Assembly (NCBI GenBank): GCA_016223145.1 | Contig: JACRPN010000014.1 | Span: forward strand, 186,001-250,000 | Source: Armatimonadota bacterium | GTDB taxonomy: Bacteria; Armatimonadota; Fimbriimonadia; Fimbriimonadales; Fimbriimonadaceae | Reading direction: 5' to 3' | Length of the DNA: 64,000 bases | Part shown: piece after piece, positions 49,364 through 59,024 of the stretch | Layout of the letters: the number at the start of each line of letters is the position of its first letter | How positions within the stretch are numbered: position 1 is the stretch's first letter | Notes under the pieces: generated by a model | What the model was told of the DNA's origin: nothing | What the model saw: the letters and a program-made list of their open reading frames with translations, nothing else | Databases searched by the model: none | Program-made: the position numbers and the translations under genes

Positions 49364-51559
49364 TCAGAGCACCACTTCAAACGTGGCCTTGCCTCGCTTT
49401 GGAGCGGCCTTCATCCAGCCCCATTCCCTTTGACCTGAAATTGTCGGCGGAACCCTCAGCGCGAACCCCTTGAGCTTCTCCGCAGAAGGACCCGAAAGCG
49501 AAGCGGTGACCCGCGATTTGCCTTTCTCCGGTGTGACCCAGAGGTCTAGCTTCCCAAACGCCGTCGGAAGACGCTTGACCCCCCATGGCTTCTTCGACGT
49601 CCACCATCGATCCGGTACCGCCGGCAGAAGTTGAAGCACTCCTGTAGGAAGGTCGTCGTGGTCGGTCTCCTCGAACGCCAACATCCGCCGCAGGTACAGC
49701 AGCGTCACCCCGACGCCCGCGCTGCAGGGTTCGGTCGAAAGGCCCCATCGTTCCTCCTGGTCGGCATGCTGCTTCTTCATCGCGGCATCGTCGAGCAGGA
49801 GCGGAGTTACCTCCGGGGAGGTGCCGTAGACCGGGTCCATCGATAGCCCTATCTGCCCATAGACCCCCAGCAGGAACCCCCGGCGGTCTCCCTTGCGAAG
49901 GAGCGTAGCCAATCGGCCGTAGCCGTATTCCGCATCAATTCCGGCCACCTTTTCGGGGCTGAATCGCGGCACGCCACATTGGATCCTGCCGGTGGAGAGC
50001 ATGAAGCTCTCGATGTCCTTGAACTCGGGGCTGTCGGGCTCGAAGATGCCGTTCTCCAAGATCATCGGAGCGAAGAGCTGATAGTATTCCGGGCTGGGGA
50101 GGGTGGTTCGGGTCTCCTCCAGGCTCAACGGATAGAAGCCCCTGGTCCTGCCCTTCGCCTTGCCGAAAGCCGATCGGATCCGCTTGCGATAGGCAGCCGC
50201 CTCGGTCCGGTGGAGCCCGGTGTTCTGGATGCCGAGGGCGTCGAGCGCGAGCTGCGTATCCCTGAGCCCCCTCCAGCAGCATGCGTTGGGCCAGAGTGCG
50301 TGCGCAGGCTGGCCCAGATCGCCGCCATAGTTGTATTCCGCCAATAGGCCGTTCTGGGTCTTGCTGGTCTGGTCCATGGTCCAAAGGGCCGCCGATTGAA
50401 GATGGGGCAGACATTCTTTCAGGAACTTCTTGTCGCCGGTGGTCTGGTACATCCACCACGCGTACTTGCCCAAGTTGCCGTTGCGATACTGGTGATGGCG
50501 GTCGCTTTTGTCGATGAACTCCTTGGTCAGGAACGTCCCGCGGAAGATCCGTTCTGCGTCATCCTTGAGTCCCCATTCAGCCAGTGCGAGCGTGGCCCAG
50601 CCCTCCTCGGGTCCGAAGAAGCTGTTGTCATAGACGCTGGGGAACGCTCCGTAGACCATCCGGTCGCCCTCCGCCGTGATGAGAAGCTGGGCGAGCAGTT
50701 TCCAGACAAGGGTGTCCATTTGGGGGTCGGGTACCGAGTATTCGGGAACATCCTTCCATCGTGCAGACCACTCGTTCTCGCATTCCGCCTGCTGGTAACG
50801 GTTCTTCCGATCGGCCCTCTTGCCTGGATCAAGCGGCAAGACGAGCGTCCACTCGGGGAAGGCGTTGCCTTTCATCATGACCTTGGGCAGTTGAAGCAGG
50901 TCCTTGGCCCAGTCCAGGCCGTCGGAAGGCGTCAAGGTCGCGGCGTCATCCAGAACTGCCAGTGATAACTGTCCGGGCAGGACGACTTCTCCCTGCTGAA
51001 GCCGAAGCACATCGGCCGATCGCTTTGGCTTCTGGGAGGCGTCTTGCCACAGGTTCGGAAGCGCGTCGAGGATCGCAATGCGAACCTGAGGACGCGCCTC
51101 TCCTTCGCCTCTGGCCTCCAGATGGAGGATCAGCGTTCCGTTCGGCCCACCTTGCGATGCCACCCACACCGTTTGATGAAATCCAACTTTCTCCACAGAA
51201 CTCCAGTGGCTCACAACCGGCCAGAAACGGTGCATCTCTCGGCCCTTTGAGGCAAACAACGGTTTTCCGTCTTGCTCCACTCGCAGCCACAGCTTTTTCG
51301 CACCCTCCAGGGGCACGAGAACGGCGCCTTCGGGGGTCACCGCAACCTCCAACTTGGCGAATGGCAAACCCAGCACAGCCTTGCCCGAGAAGGGCCGGCC
51401 CCATTTCCAGATCGCCTCGAAGGAGGGGTCTTTGTCGCCCAGCCGAGCGGCGAAGAGGTCCTCTTTGGCGGTGTAGGTGTCGGCGGGAGTGATAGGCTTT
51501 TGGGCGGCCATGAGCAGAATCCAGGATAGAAGCACAGAGACGGATTCGACGTCTGCCAT
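49364..51559 (-). CDS. Secreted six-hairpin (alpha/alpha)6 glycosidase-like protein
   Basis: A 731-aa protein with a possible signal (VSVLLSWILLMAAQKP), an N-terminal beta-sandwich (about 60-250), and an (alpha/alpha)6-barrel-like region (about 280-640) with AYGAFPSVYDNSFFG-type and LLAEYNYGGDLGQPAHALWP segments, then a C-terminal beta domain. The order matches clan-L/GH95-like glycosidases. An acidic catalytic residue cannot be assigned securely. The gene interrupts the two Mo-complex genes, in the opposite direction. AAAGGAAG sits 4 nt before the ATG. Confidence 0.72.
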   Translation of the reverse strand: MADVESVSVLLSWILLMAAQKPITPADTYTAKEDLFAARLGDKDPSFEAIWKWGRPFSGKAVLGLPFAKLEVAVTPEGAVLVPLEGAKKLWLRVEQDGKPLFASKGREMHRFWPVVSHWSSVEKVGFHQTVWVASQGGPNGTLILHLEARGEGEARPQVRIAILDALPNLWQDASQKPKRSADVLRLQQGEVVLPGQLSLAVLDDAATLTPSDGLDWAKDLLQLPKVMMKGNAFPEWTLVLPLDPGKRADRKNRYQQAECENEWSARWKDVPEYSVPDPQMDTLVWKLLAQLLITAEGDRMVYGAFPSVYDNSFFGPEEGWATLALAEWGLKDDAERIFRGTFLTKEFIDKSDRHHQYRNGNLGKYAWWMYQTTGDKKFLKECLPHLQSAALWTMDQTSKTQNGLLAEYNYGGDLGQPAHALWPNACCWRGLRDTQLALDALGIQNTGLHRTEAAAYRKRIRSAFGKAKGRTRGFYPLSLEETRTTLPSPEYYQLFAPMILENGIFEPDSPEFKDIESFMLSTGRIQCGVPRFSPEKVAGIDAEYGYGRLATLLRKGDRRGFLLGVYGQIGLSMDPVYGTSPEVTPLLLDDAAMKKQHADQEERWGLSTEPCSAGVGVTLLYLRRMLAFEETDHDDLPTGVLQLLPAVPDRWWTSKKPWGVKRLPTAFGKLDLWVTPEKGKSRVTASLSGPSAEKLKGFALRVPPTISGQREWGWMKAAPKRGKATFEVVL

Positions 51560-51600
51560 GCACTTCCTTTGACCGGGGGTAGTCTAGCGGTCTTGAAGCC

Positions 51601-54423
51601 ATGCCTGATCAGCCCATGACCACCACCCCGCTCGCCTCGTTCCCGCCGGAGGACCGCTGGGACGATTGGGCCGAGCTCGATCCCGCGGCCTGGCCCAAGC
51701 GCGTCGAGCGCCACTACGCGCTGATCCCGACGATTTGCTTCAACTGCGAGGCGGCCTGTGGTCTGATGGCCTATGTCGACAAGGAGACGGGCCAGATCCA
51801 GAAGCTCGAAGGGAACCCTCACCATCCGGGTTCACGGGGGAAGAACTGCGCTAAAGGGCCGGCGACGCTCAACCAGATCAACGATCCGAACCGGATTCTC
51901 TACCCACTGAAGCGGGTTGGCTCGCGGGGCTCCGGAAGCTGGGCAAGAGTGAGTTGGGATGAGGTGCTGGACGTTTTTGCGGCGAAGATCAGGGCGGCGA
52001 TCCTTGAAGGGCGCAAGACCGAGGTGATGTACCACGTGGGGCGGCCAGGCGAGGACGGCTATGTGAACCGGGTTCTTCAGAGCTGGGGCGTCGACGGCCA
52101 CAACAGCCACACCAATGTCTGTTCGGCCTCGGCGCGCGTGGGGTATGCGCTTTGGACGGGCTCCGACCGCCCGAGCCCCGATCACGCCAACGCGAAGTTC
52201 ATCTTGATGCTGTCGGCGCACCTGGAGACCGGGCATTACTTCAACCCGCATGCCCAGAGGATCATGGAAGGGAAGACGGCCGGGGCGAAGGTCTGCGTGA
52301 TCGACATCCGGCTCTCGAACACCGCAAGCAAGGCCGATTGGTGGCTTTCGCCTTGGCCAGGGACCGAGGCGATGCTGTTGCTGGCCATGGCTCACGTGAT
52401 CCTGGAAGAAGGGCTCTACAACCGTGAGTTTATCGAGAAGTGGGTGAACTGGGAGGAGACGCTGGGGTTTCTTCTGAGCACGTCCGACGGGTCGGGCAAG
52501 TCGGACCTGTCCGATATTTCTTGCCAGGGATTTGATGGCTTCCTAAAGGCTCTTCGCGCGCACTATGCCTCCTACACTCCGGAAGCAGCCGAAGCCGAGA
52601 CGAGCGTCCCCGCCGAAACCATCCGCGAGATCGCTCGCGAGATCGCCAAAGCGGGCAGCGCCTTCGCGTCCCACGTATGGCGCAACACCGCGGCAGGGAA
52701 TCTGGGCGGCTGGCAGGTGGCGCGGAGCCTTCAATTCCTGAGTGTGCTGGTGGGCTCGATCGGCACCAAAGGGGGCACGAACCTCCACTCGGACAACAAG
52801 TTCGTCCCGGCGCCATTCTCGAAGCCCGACCCGTCGGACGTCTGGAACGAGCTTCTGTATCCCAAGGAGTTTCCCCTCGCCTACCACGAGCTCTCCTACC
52901 TCTTGCCGCACATGCTCCTGGAGGGCAGGGGCAAGCTTGCGGCCTACTTCACTCGGGTTTACAACCCGGTCTGGACCAATCCGGACGGCATGGTATGGGA
53001 CAAGGTGTTGCGCGATGGGAGCCTGGTGGAACTGCACGCCGCATTGACGCCCACCTGGAGTGAGACCGCCCAACTGGCCGACTATGTGCTCCCCATGGGC
53101 CATGGCGCGGAACGCCACGACTTGATGAGCCAAGAGACCCACGCCGGGAAGTGGATCGGGTTCCGTCAGCCGGTGCAAAGGGTGCTTCGCGAGCGGAACG
53201 GCGAGCAAGTGAATTTCAGCCACGAAAGCAACCCGGGTGAGGTCTGGGAGGAAGCGGAGTTTTGGATCGAGCTCTCGTGGAGGATTGACCCGGACGGTTC
53301 GTTGGGGATTCGAAAGCACTTTGAGTCGCCCTATCGGCCCGATGAGAAGATCTCCCTCAGGGAATACTACTCCTGGATCTTTGAGAACTCCGTGCCTGGG
53401 TTACCGGAGGCCGCTGCAGCCAAGGGGCTCACGCCCTATGAGTACATGAGCCGTTACGGGGCGTTTGAGGTGGCCAAAGAGGCCTATGGGTCTTATCTGA
53501 AAAGCTCTGCGCCTGCGACGTGCTCGTCGGGCCCGTCCGACAGGTCCGACATGTCGGACGAGTCAGACAGCACCCCTGAGCCACCCCCGATCGGCTTCAA
53601 AACCCCCTCCAAGAAGCTCGAACTGTTCTCCCCCACCATGGCAGCTTGGGGTTGGCCGGACCAGGCGATGCCTGGCTACGTGAAGAGCCAGGTTCACCGC
53701 GACAACTTGGCGTCGAACGGCGGCTTCGTCCTCGTGCCGACCTTCCGTCTGCCCACGCTCGTTCACACGCGTTCGGCGAACGCCAAGTGGCTCTACGAGC
53801 TTTCCAATTCAAACCCAGTTTGGATCAACTCAAAGGACGCCGCTTCTTTGGGGGTGAAGACTGGTGACTTAGTGCGCGTCTCGACTCGAATCGGGCACTT
53901 TGTGAACAAGGCTTGGGTTACCGAAGGGATCCGACCCGGCGTTGTCGCCTGCTCCCACCACTTGGGAAGGTGGCGGCTCGAACAAGCCGTTGCCCATGCC
54001 GACTCGCACCAGCCGGTACTCCGGGGCGCCGATCCTCAAGCCGCTCCGACGGTGGTGCAAGAAGAAGTGAGTCCAGGCGTGATTCGGTTCCGCCGTGTTT
54101 CGGACATTGCGCCGTACGAGAGCGCAGACCCCGACACCCAGCGCATTTGGTGGACAGACGGCGGCGTGCACCAGAACTTGGCCTTCTGCGTACAGCCCGA
54201 CCCTGTTTCGGGGCAGCATTGCTGGCATCAGGCGGTGACGGTGCGAAAAGCCGATCCGGAAGATGCCTACGGAGACATCGTGGTAGACACCAACAGAAGC
54301 CTGGAGGTCTACCAGGAATGGATGGGCCGGACCAAGCCTGCGCCAGGTCCTGGAGGGCTGAGGCGGCCCTTGTGGATGGACCGCGTCTGCCGCCCAAGGG
54401 ACTCTGCTTTTGTTATCGAATAG
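51601..54423 (+). CDS. Mo-bisPGD molybdopterin oxidoreductase, catalytic subunit
   Basis: DMSO-reductase-superfamily enzyme. An N-terminal 4Fe-4S motif TICFNCEAACGL (C-x2-C-x3-C) with NCAKG further on, then SHTNVCSASARVGYALWTGS, where the Cys is the probable Mo ligand as in polysulfide/thiosulfate-reductase-like members. The C-terminal MGD-binding domain begins near 720. The N-terminus shows no twin-arginine signal, so it may face the cytoplasm. Two in-frame Ser/Asp-rich inserts (about residues 295-308 and 640-660) are encoded by GTCCGAC-type palindromic repeats. It pairs with the FeS-NrfD subunit at 47653. Substrate unknown; 940 aa. Confidence 0.9.
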   Translation: MPDQPMTTTPLASFPPEDRWDDWAELDPAAWPKRVERHYALIPTICFNCEAACGLMAYVDKETGQIQKLEGNPHHPGSRGKNCAKGPATLNQINDPNRILYPLKRVGSRGSGSWARVSWDEVLDVFAAKIRAAILEGRKTEVMYHVGRPGEDGYVNRVLQSWGVDGHNSHTNVCSASARVGYALWTGSDRPSPDHANAKFILMLSAHLETGHYFNPHAQRIMEGKTAGAKVCVIDIRLSNTASKADWWLSPWPGTEAMLLLAMAHVILEEGLYNREFIEKWVNWEETLGFLLSTSDGSGKSDLSDISCQGFDGFLKALRAHYASYTPEAAEAETSVPAETIREIAREIAKAGSAFASHVWRNTAAGNLGGWQVARSLQFLSVLVGSIGTKGGTNLHSDNKFVPAPFSKPDPSDVWNELLYPKEFPLAYHELSYLLPHMLLEGRGKLAAYFTRVYNPVWTNPDGMVWDKVLRDGSLVELHAALTPTWSETAQLADYVLPMGHGAERHDLMSQETHAGKWIGFRQPVQRVLRERNGEQVNFSHESNPGEVWEEAEFWIELSWRIDPDGSLGIRKHFESPYRPDEKISLREYYSWIFENSVPGLPEAAAAKGLTPYEYMSRYGAFEVAKEAYGSYLKSSAPATCSSGPSDRSDMSDESDSTPEPPPIGFKTPSKKLELFSPTMAAWGWPDQAMPGYVKSQVHRDNLASNGGFVLVPTFRLPTLVHTRSANAKWLYELSNSNPVWINSKDAASLGVKTGDLVRVSTRIGHFVNKAWVTEGIRPGVVACSHHLGRWRLEQAVAHADSHQPVLRGADPQAAPTVVQEEVSPGVIRFRRVSDIAPYESADPDTQRIWWTDGGVHQNLAFCVQPDPVSGQHCWHQAVTVRKADPEDAYGDIVVDTNRSLEVYQEWMGRTKPAPGPGGLRRPLWMDRVCRPRDSAFVIE
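52483..52521 (+). repeat. GTCCGAC-type palindromic repeat in the Mo-subunit gene, first copy
   Basis: GTCCGACGGGTCGG, CAAGTCGGACC and TGTCCGAT form pairing units. In frame it encodes SDGSGKSDLSDI. The surrounding WVNWEETLGFL and CQGFDGFLKALR belong to the enzyme. Confidence 0.8.
53520..53572 (+). repeat. GTCCGAC-type palindromic repeat in the Mo-subunit gene, second copy
   Basis: GTCCGACAGGTCCGAC, then GTCCGACATGTCGGAC (a perfect palindrome) and GAGTCAGAC. It encodes GPSDRSDMSDESD in a linker. The same unit class is intergenic at 28827-28876. Confidence 0.85.
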
Positions 54424-54503
54424 CTGCGCTCTTGGTCCGAATGCGGGCGGGCCCATGGTCCCGCGTTCCGAACCCTACCCAATTCATGGCGTCCAGGCAT
54501 AGC

Positions 54504-55364
54504 ATGAAAGCACTCGTCTCCCTCATGGTTCTTGGTACAGTCTGCCTGGGTTTCGTAACCGCGTCAGGCTTTCAAAGGGGCGGGGTCTTCCAACGCCAGC
54601 AGCTACCCGGCTTTCGGCAGCGAAGCCCCTTCATGGCAAATGGCTTGCCGATCAGCTTGAAGGTGGACGGCGTTGAGCGCACGGCGCTCGTTTTCGCACC
54701 CGCTAACGCCAAAGGAACTTCAAGTCCGCTCGTGTTTTGCTGGCATGGGCATGGCGGCGGCTCGCGTCAAGCCTCGATGAGCTTTCGGATCCACAAAGAG
54801 TGGCCGGAAGCCGTAGTCGTCTACCCGCAAGGGCTCCCTACGAAGGGAAAGACCGACCCCGAAGGCAAGAAGCCAGGGTGGCAGCAGGGCCCGAACGATG
54901 AGGGCGGGCGTGATCTGAAGTACTTCGATGCCTTGCTATCGCACCTCAAGAGGGCCTACAAGATCGACGCCAAGCGCATCTTCACGATGGGCCACTCCAA
55001 TGGCGGCAGGTTCACCTATCTGCTGTGGGCCGAGCGCGGCGACGTGTTTGCCGCCTACGGTCCCAGCGGGAGCCCCGCGATCGGGCTTGGACGGACCTTC
55101 AAGCCGGCATCTGCTTTCCACGTTGCCGGCGAGAAGGACCAGATTGTGCCGTTCGCTGGACAGAAGCTGACCATCGAGGGGATCAAGATGCTCGACGGAA
55201 TCGGCGGCTCAGACAAGGGAGAAAGCGACGGCTATGTCACCACCTATAGGGGTTCTGGGGGCCTGGAGCTGGTGACCTACATCCATCCTGGCGGCCACAA
55301 CTATCCGGCCCAGGTCCCGGCCTTGTTGGTGCAGTTCTTCAAGCGGCGCGAAAGAGGCAAGTAG
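54504..55364 (+). CDS. Secreted LpqC/PHB-depolymerase-like esterase
   Basis: Extracellular alpha/beta-hydrolase of the LpqC (esterase PHB) family. Signal peptide MKALVSLMVLGTVCLGFVTA; then FCWHGHGGGSRQ (oxyanion region), nucleophile TMGHSNGGRFTY (G-x-S-x-G), the acid near AGEKDQIVPF and the catalytic His in IHPGGHNYP. ATG at 54504 gives 286 aa; ATG at 54486 would add MASRHS. The substrate may be a feruloyl or acetyl ester or polyhydroxyalkanoate. It stands between the Mo-subunit gene and a PEP-CTERM gene. Confidence 0.85.
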   Translation: MKALVSLMVLGTVCLGFVTASGFQRGGVFQRQQLPGFRQRSPFMANGLPISLKVDGVERTALVFAPANAKGTSSPLVFCWHGHGGGSRQASMSFRIHKEWPEAVVVYPQGLPTKGKTDPEGKKPGWQQGPNDEGGRDLKYFDALLSHLKRAYKIDAKRIFTMGHSNGGRFTYLLWAERGDVFAAYGPSGSPAIGLGRTFKPASAFHVAGEKDQIVPFAGQKLTIEGIKMLDGIGGSDKGESDGYVTTYRGSGGLELVTYIHPGGHNYPAQVPALLVQFFKRRERGK

Positions 55365-55691
55365 CCGGAGCGCATCTCACAAGCATGAGTGTCGCCCAAT
55401 CAGGGCTCGGCGGGTTCGGGAGCTTTCTCCCCAGGGGCTTGCGCCCTTCGCTGCAAGAGGCGGGCCCGCAGGGCCTGCCACTACGGCTCCTGGAGCGATT
55501 CAGATGGCCGTTTGGGGCTTCTGCCTGACAAGAGTGCCGGTTTAGTGCCAGTACTTTATACGGTTCTTGGTCACAACTTCCACCTTTTGGCGAATAGTGG
55601 GACCGTCTACGCGTCGCTTGGCTACACCTGAACATGGGGTGTCCGGCGCGCCACTGCATGGCCTGGATGGGTCCATGGGGAGAGTGTGACA
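55365..55691. other. 327-nt intergenic region
   Basis: No convincing gene. It holds GGGGCTTGCGCCC and GCGGGCCCGC palindromes (55435-55470) and a TTTATAC -10-like element near 55554. The first 30 codons of the small frame at 55389 have no ribosome-binding site or family resemblance. Confidence 0.45.
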
Positions 55692-56360
55692 ATGGCATTC
55701 TTTGGTAGGCCGATTGGCCGAGAACTGGTGGTCTTGGGAGTTTGGGGCGCGCTCTCGTGCGCTGCGTTCGCTCAATTCAACCCGCCAAGCTGGTATTGGC
55801 TCAACAGTAACGACAACTCACGATACGGCTACGGATTCAACACGTTTGGGGACCCGTTTACCCCCGACTACTTGCACAACCCGTTTTTGCCCGGCGGTCC
55901 GGCGGACGTGCAGATTCAGGGGGATGTCGTTCAAGGGTTTGACTTTGGGAGCGGGAGCTTCGCGATGTGCGTGGAAGCCAGCCACACCGGAGTCATTACG
56001 TTCACCTTCGCCAACGCGGCGCGGCCGAACTGGGAGAAGCACGTTTGGTTCCAGGTGGACTTCAAAGAGAACCCACCGCAGAGCGATGTCTCCGCAGGCC
56101 TCTTTGCCAATGGCGGGCAGGTGAGCTTTTCGGAGACGGTGGAAACGCTTGGGGGAGGGTGGTTCCGATCCACTTGTGAAGCGGTCATCCGCCCGCAGCC
56201 GGACCACGAGCAGCTCATCTTCTTCTTGAATGGCGGCTCGGACGGCGTCTGTATCGACAACTTGCACTTTGGGACGATCTGCGTTCCCGTGCCCGAGCCT
56301 GGGTCGCTGGCCGTGCTGGGTCTTGGGGCTGCGGTGCTCTTGAAGCGAAGTCGAGCCTAA
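55692..56360 (+). CDS. PEP-CTERM surface protein (second copy)
   Basis: Signal segment ELVVLGVWGALSCAAFAQ, a beta-rich body of about 170 residues (HTGVITFTFANAARPNW, CIDNLHFGTICV) and the PEP-CTERM tail VPEPGSLAVLGLGAAVLL followed by KRSRA. GGGGAGAG about 8 nt before ATG at 55692 fixes the start; GTG at 55686 is possible. Length 222 aa. It should be sorted by the same unseen exosortase as the lectin-like protein at 44565. Function unknown. Confidence 0.85.
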   Translation: MAFFGRPIGRELVVLGVWGALSCAAFAQFNPPSWYWLNSNDNSRYGYGFNTFGDPFTPDYLHNPFLPGGPADVQIQGDVVQGFDFGSGSFAMCVEASHTGVITFTFANAARPNWEKHVWFQVDFKENPPQSDVSAGLFANGGQVSFSETVETLGGGWFRSTCEAVIRPQPDHEQLIFFLNGGSDGVCIDNLHFGTICVPVPEPGSLAVLGLGAAVLLKRSRA

Positions 56361-56477
56361 ACGCGTTCGGTGTCTGCTTCAGCCCCTGGGCTCACCTCTC
56401 CCAGGGGCTCTCTTTTCATGCTGGACAGTCCTGCTCTTTTGCCTCGACGGGTCAGGCTAGACGGACGCTCAAGAATG

Positions 56478-56483
56478 TATGCT
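56478..56483 (+). promoter_or_regulatory. -10 box of the aminotransferase gene, leaderless type
   Basis: TATGCT, 7 nt before the ATG at 56491. Confidence 0.6.
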
Positions 56484-56490
56484 TTTCGGC

Positions 56491-57591
56491 ATGAGCGACA
56501 CCCCGCAAAGGCTCCCGCTCGGTCCTGGTCCGAGCCCCGTTCCCCCTCGCGTCCTGCAAGCGATTGCGAAACCCACGGTCGGGCATCTCGACCCGATCTG
56601 CCTCGAGGTGATGGACGGCGTTCGCACCAAGCTCCGAACCGCCTTCAAGACCAAAAACGAGATGACTTTGGCCGTCAGCGGAACGGGTTCCGCCGGCATG
56701 GAGTGCGCCCTTGTCAACCTCATCGAGCCTGGGGACAGCGTGCTGATCTGCACGAACGGCTATTTCGGCGAGCGCATGGCGGAGATCGCCTCGCGATGCC
56801 AGTGCGACCTTCATCGACTGGATGTCGAATGGGGCGAGCCGATCTTGCAGGACCAAGTTCTCGCTGAGGCCAAACGGGTCAACGCGAAGGTGGTCGGGAT
56901 TGTCCATGGTGAAACCTCTACCGGAATTCATAACCCGATCAAGGACCTCGGGCACAAGGTCCATGAGCTCGGAGCGCTCCTCCTGGTGGACTGCGTGGCG
57001 ACGCTCGGCGGCATGGAAGTGGATACAGATGCTTGGGGGCTGGACGCGGTCTACTCAGGCTCGCAGAAGTGCCTTTCCGCGCCTCCCGGTTTGGCGCCGA
57101 TGACCGTGTCTCCACGAGCGATCGAAAAACTTGAAGCGCGGAAGACGAAGGTCCAGAGCTGGTATCTCGACCTGACGGAGGTCAAGCATTACTGGGGTGA
57201 GGACCGGTTCTACCACCACACCGCGCCGGTGAACATGCTCTACGCGCTGGATGAGGCGCTGAACATCGTTCTTGAAGAGGGAGTTGACAGTAGGGTCCAG
57301 CGCCACACCGACATGCATCTGCTCTTGAAGGCAGGGCTGGACGCCATGGGACTCAAGTATGCGAGCCCGGAGGGCTATCACATGACCTGCGTCAACGCGG
57401 TGCGGGTCCCGGAGGGCGCGGACGATTTGAAGGTTCGAAAGGCGTTCATGAGCGACTATGGCATCGAAATAGGCGCGGGGTTGGGCAAGTTCAAAGGCAA
57501 GGCCTGGCGCTTTGGCCTGATGGGCCACGGCGCGCAACGGCGCAATGTTGCCCTGATTCTTGCAGCCCTTGATGACCTCCTGAAGAGGTAA
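56491..57591 (+). CDS. Alanine/serine-glyoxylate aminotransferase
   Basis: PLP enzyme of the class V family that transfers the amino group of Ala or Ser to glyoxylate. [18 protein letters not shown] is the family N-terminus, [19 protein letters not shown] precedes the PLP pocket, and [17 protein letters not shown] contains the Schiff-base lysine (SQK). I use the ATG at 56491 ([11 protein letters not shown], 366 aa) because TATGCT lies 7 nt upstream; an in-frame ATG at 56479 overlaps that box. An FG-GAP protein gene follows by 9 nt. Confidence 0.93.
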   Translation: MSDTPQRLPLGPGPSPVPPRVLQAIAKPTVGHLDPICLEVMDGVRTKLRTAFKTKNEMTLAVSGTGSAGMECALVNLIEPGDSVLICTNGYFGERMAEIASRCQCDLHRLDVEWGEPILQDQVLAEAKRVNAKVVGIVHGETSTGIHNPIKDLGHKVHELGALLLVDCVATLGGMEVDTDAWGLDAVYSGSQKCLSAPPGLAPMTVSPRAIEKLEARKTKVQSWYLDLTEVKHYWGEDRFYHHTAPVNMLYALDEALNIVLEEGVDSRVQRHTDMHLLLKAGLDAMGLKYASPEGYHMTCVNAVRVPEGADDLKVRKAFMSDYGIEIGAGLGKFKGKAWRFGLMGHGAQRRNVALILAALDDLLKR

Positions 57592-57600
57592 ACCCTCGTC

Positions 57601-59022
57601 ATGAATCTCATCCTGCCACTCCTTTGGCTGGCCTCCTCGATCCCATGGAGTGGCCGGGAGGCGCTGCCGTCTTTCAAGGACGTCACGGCTGAACTGGGCT
57701 TATCATGCTCCAACGACCGCGCCTGCTGGTTCGACCTGGACAACGACGGTTGGCCCGACCTTCTGGCGGGTGGTGACCTGTGGCGCAACGAGAAGGGCAA
57801 GAAGTTCGCTTTGTTCGCAAAGCTGAGTTCGAGCGGGGTTGCGGCGGATTTCGACAACGACGGCTACACCGATGTCTTCTGCTATGGAACGCAGACCCTT
57901 TTTGTCAACCTGAAAGGGAAAGGCTTTGCCGCGTTCCCCATGCCCAAACTCCCGGCTACCGTCTCGCGGGCAGCCTGTTGGGGCGATTTCGACGGCGATG
58001 GGTTTGTCGACCTCTTCGTAGGGGGCTACGAAGATTGGAACAAGGGAGTCACGTACCCCTCGTACATCCTGATGAACCGAAAGGGAAAGGCTTTCGAACT
58101 CACCTGGAGCGAAGCGAAGTTCCGAACGAGAGGTGTCTCGGCCTGTGACTTCGATGGGGACGGAGACCTTGACGTTTATTGCGCGAACTACCGCCTGCAG
58201 CCCAACAACCTATGGGTAGGCAGCGGTACCGGGAAGTTCGTGGATCGGGCCGGTGAGTTCAATGCGGCTGCAACTTCGCCCGGATTTGATGGAGGCCACA
58301 GCATTGGAGCGGCATGGGGCGATTTCGACTCCGATGGGGTCATCGACCTCTTCGCTGGGAACTTCGCCCACGTGGACAGTCGCGGCGACCAGCCCAAGTC
58401 CCGTTTCCTAAGGAATGCCGGAAGTAAAGGCGGCTATCGGTTTGAAGACAAGGGAACTTGCGGGGTCTTCTATCAGGAGAGCTATGCCAGTCCGGCAGCG
58501 GGGGACTTCGATAACGACGGTCTGCTCGACCTCTATTTCACGACCGTCTATGAAACGGCCTCCTTCAACAGGCCCAATAACCCTGTGCTGTTCAAGAACG
58601 GAGGAGGCTTCCAGTTCCTGGACCGGACAGCCGCGACGCTGCTACCCAAGCTGGGCGCAACCTATCAGGCGGCCTGGGCCGACTTCGACAGGGATGGTGA
58701 CCTTGATCTGGTGACGTGTGGCAAGCTGTTCGCCAATTCGGGCTCAAAGAACCACTGGATTGGGGTTCGCATGGTTGCAAACAAAGAGATCAACAGGAAC
58801 GCCATCGGAGCTCAGGTTCGGATCGCCACCAAGGGAATGCTGCTCACGCGCCAAGTTGAGGCGGGCACAGGGGAAGGCAACCAGAATGACTTGACGCTGC
58901 ACTTCGGGCTTGGCGCGAACAAAGGACCTGTTAGCTTGATGGTGACCTGGCCAGACGGCAGGGGCGAAACCACGAAGCCATTCCCCGTAGATCGGATCAT
59001 CGAAGTCCAAGCTAGGCGCTGA
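57601..59022 (+). CDS. Exported FG-GAP/VCBS repeat protein with ASPIC/UnbV domain
   Basis: Signal peptide MNLILPLLWLASSIPWSG, then at least six FG-GAP-type calcium-binding repeats (WFDLDNDGWPDLLAGG, ADFDNDGYTDVFCYG, GDFDGDGFVDLFVGG, CDFDGDGDLDVYCAN, GDFDSDGVIDLFAGN, GDFDNDGLLDLYFTT) forming a beta-propeller. The C-terminal about 95 residues resemble ASPIC/UnbV (IGAQVRIATKGMLLTRQVEA, LHFGLGANKG). This is a CRTAC1-like layout; 473 aa. Adjacent to the aminotransferase gene, 9 nt apart, but its role is probably extracellular binding. Confidence 0.9.
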   Translation: MNLILPLLWLASSIPWSGREALPSFKDVTAELGLSCSNDRACWFDLDNDGWPDLLAGGDLWRNEKGKKFALFAKLSSSGVAADFDNDGYTDVFCYGTQTLFVNLKGKGFAAFPMPKLPATVSRAACWGDFDGDGFVDLFVGGYEDWNKGVTYPSYILMNRKGKAFELTWSEAKFRTRGVSACDFDGDGDLDVYCANYRLQPNNLWVGSGTGKFVDRAGEFNAAATSPGFDGGHSIGAAWGDFDSDGVIDLFAGNFAHVDSRGDQPKSRFLRNAGSKGGYRFEDKGTCGVFYQESYASPAAGDFDNDGLLDLYFTTVYETASFNRPNNPVLFKNGGGFQFLDRTAATLLPKLGATYQAAWADFDRDGDLDLVTCGKLFANSGSKNHWIGVRMVANKEINRNAIGAQVRIATKGMLLTRQVEAGTGEGNQNDLTLHFGLGANKGPVSLMVTWPDGRGETTKPFPVDRIIEVQARR

Positions 59023-59024
59023 AC

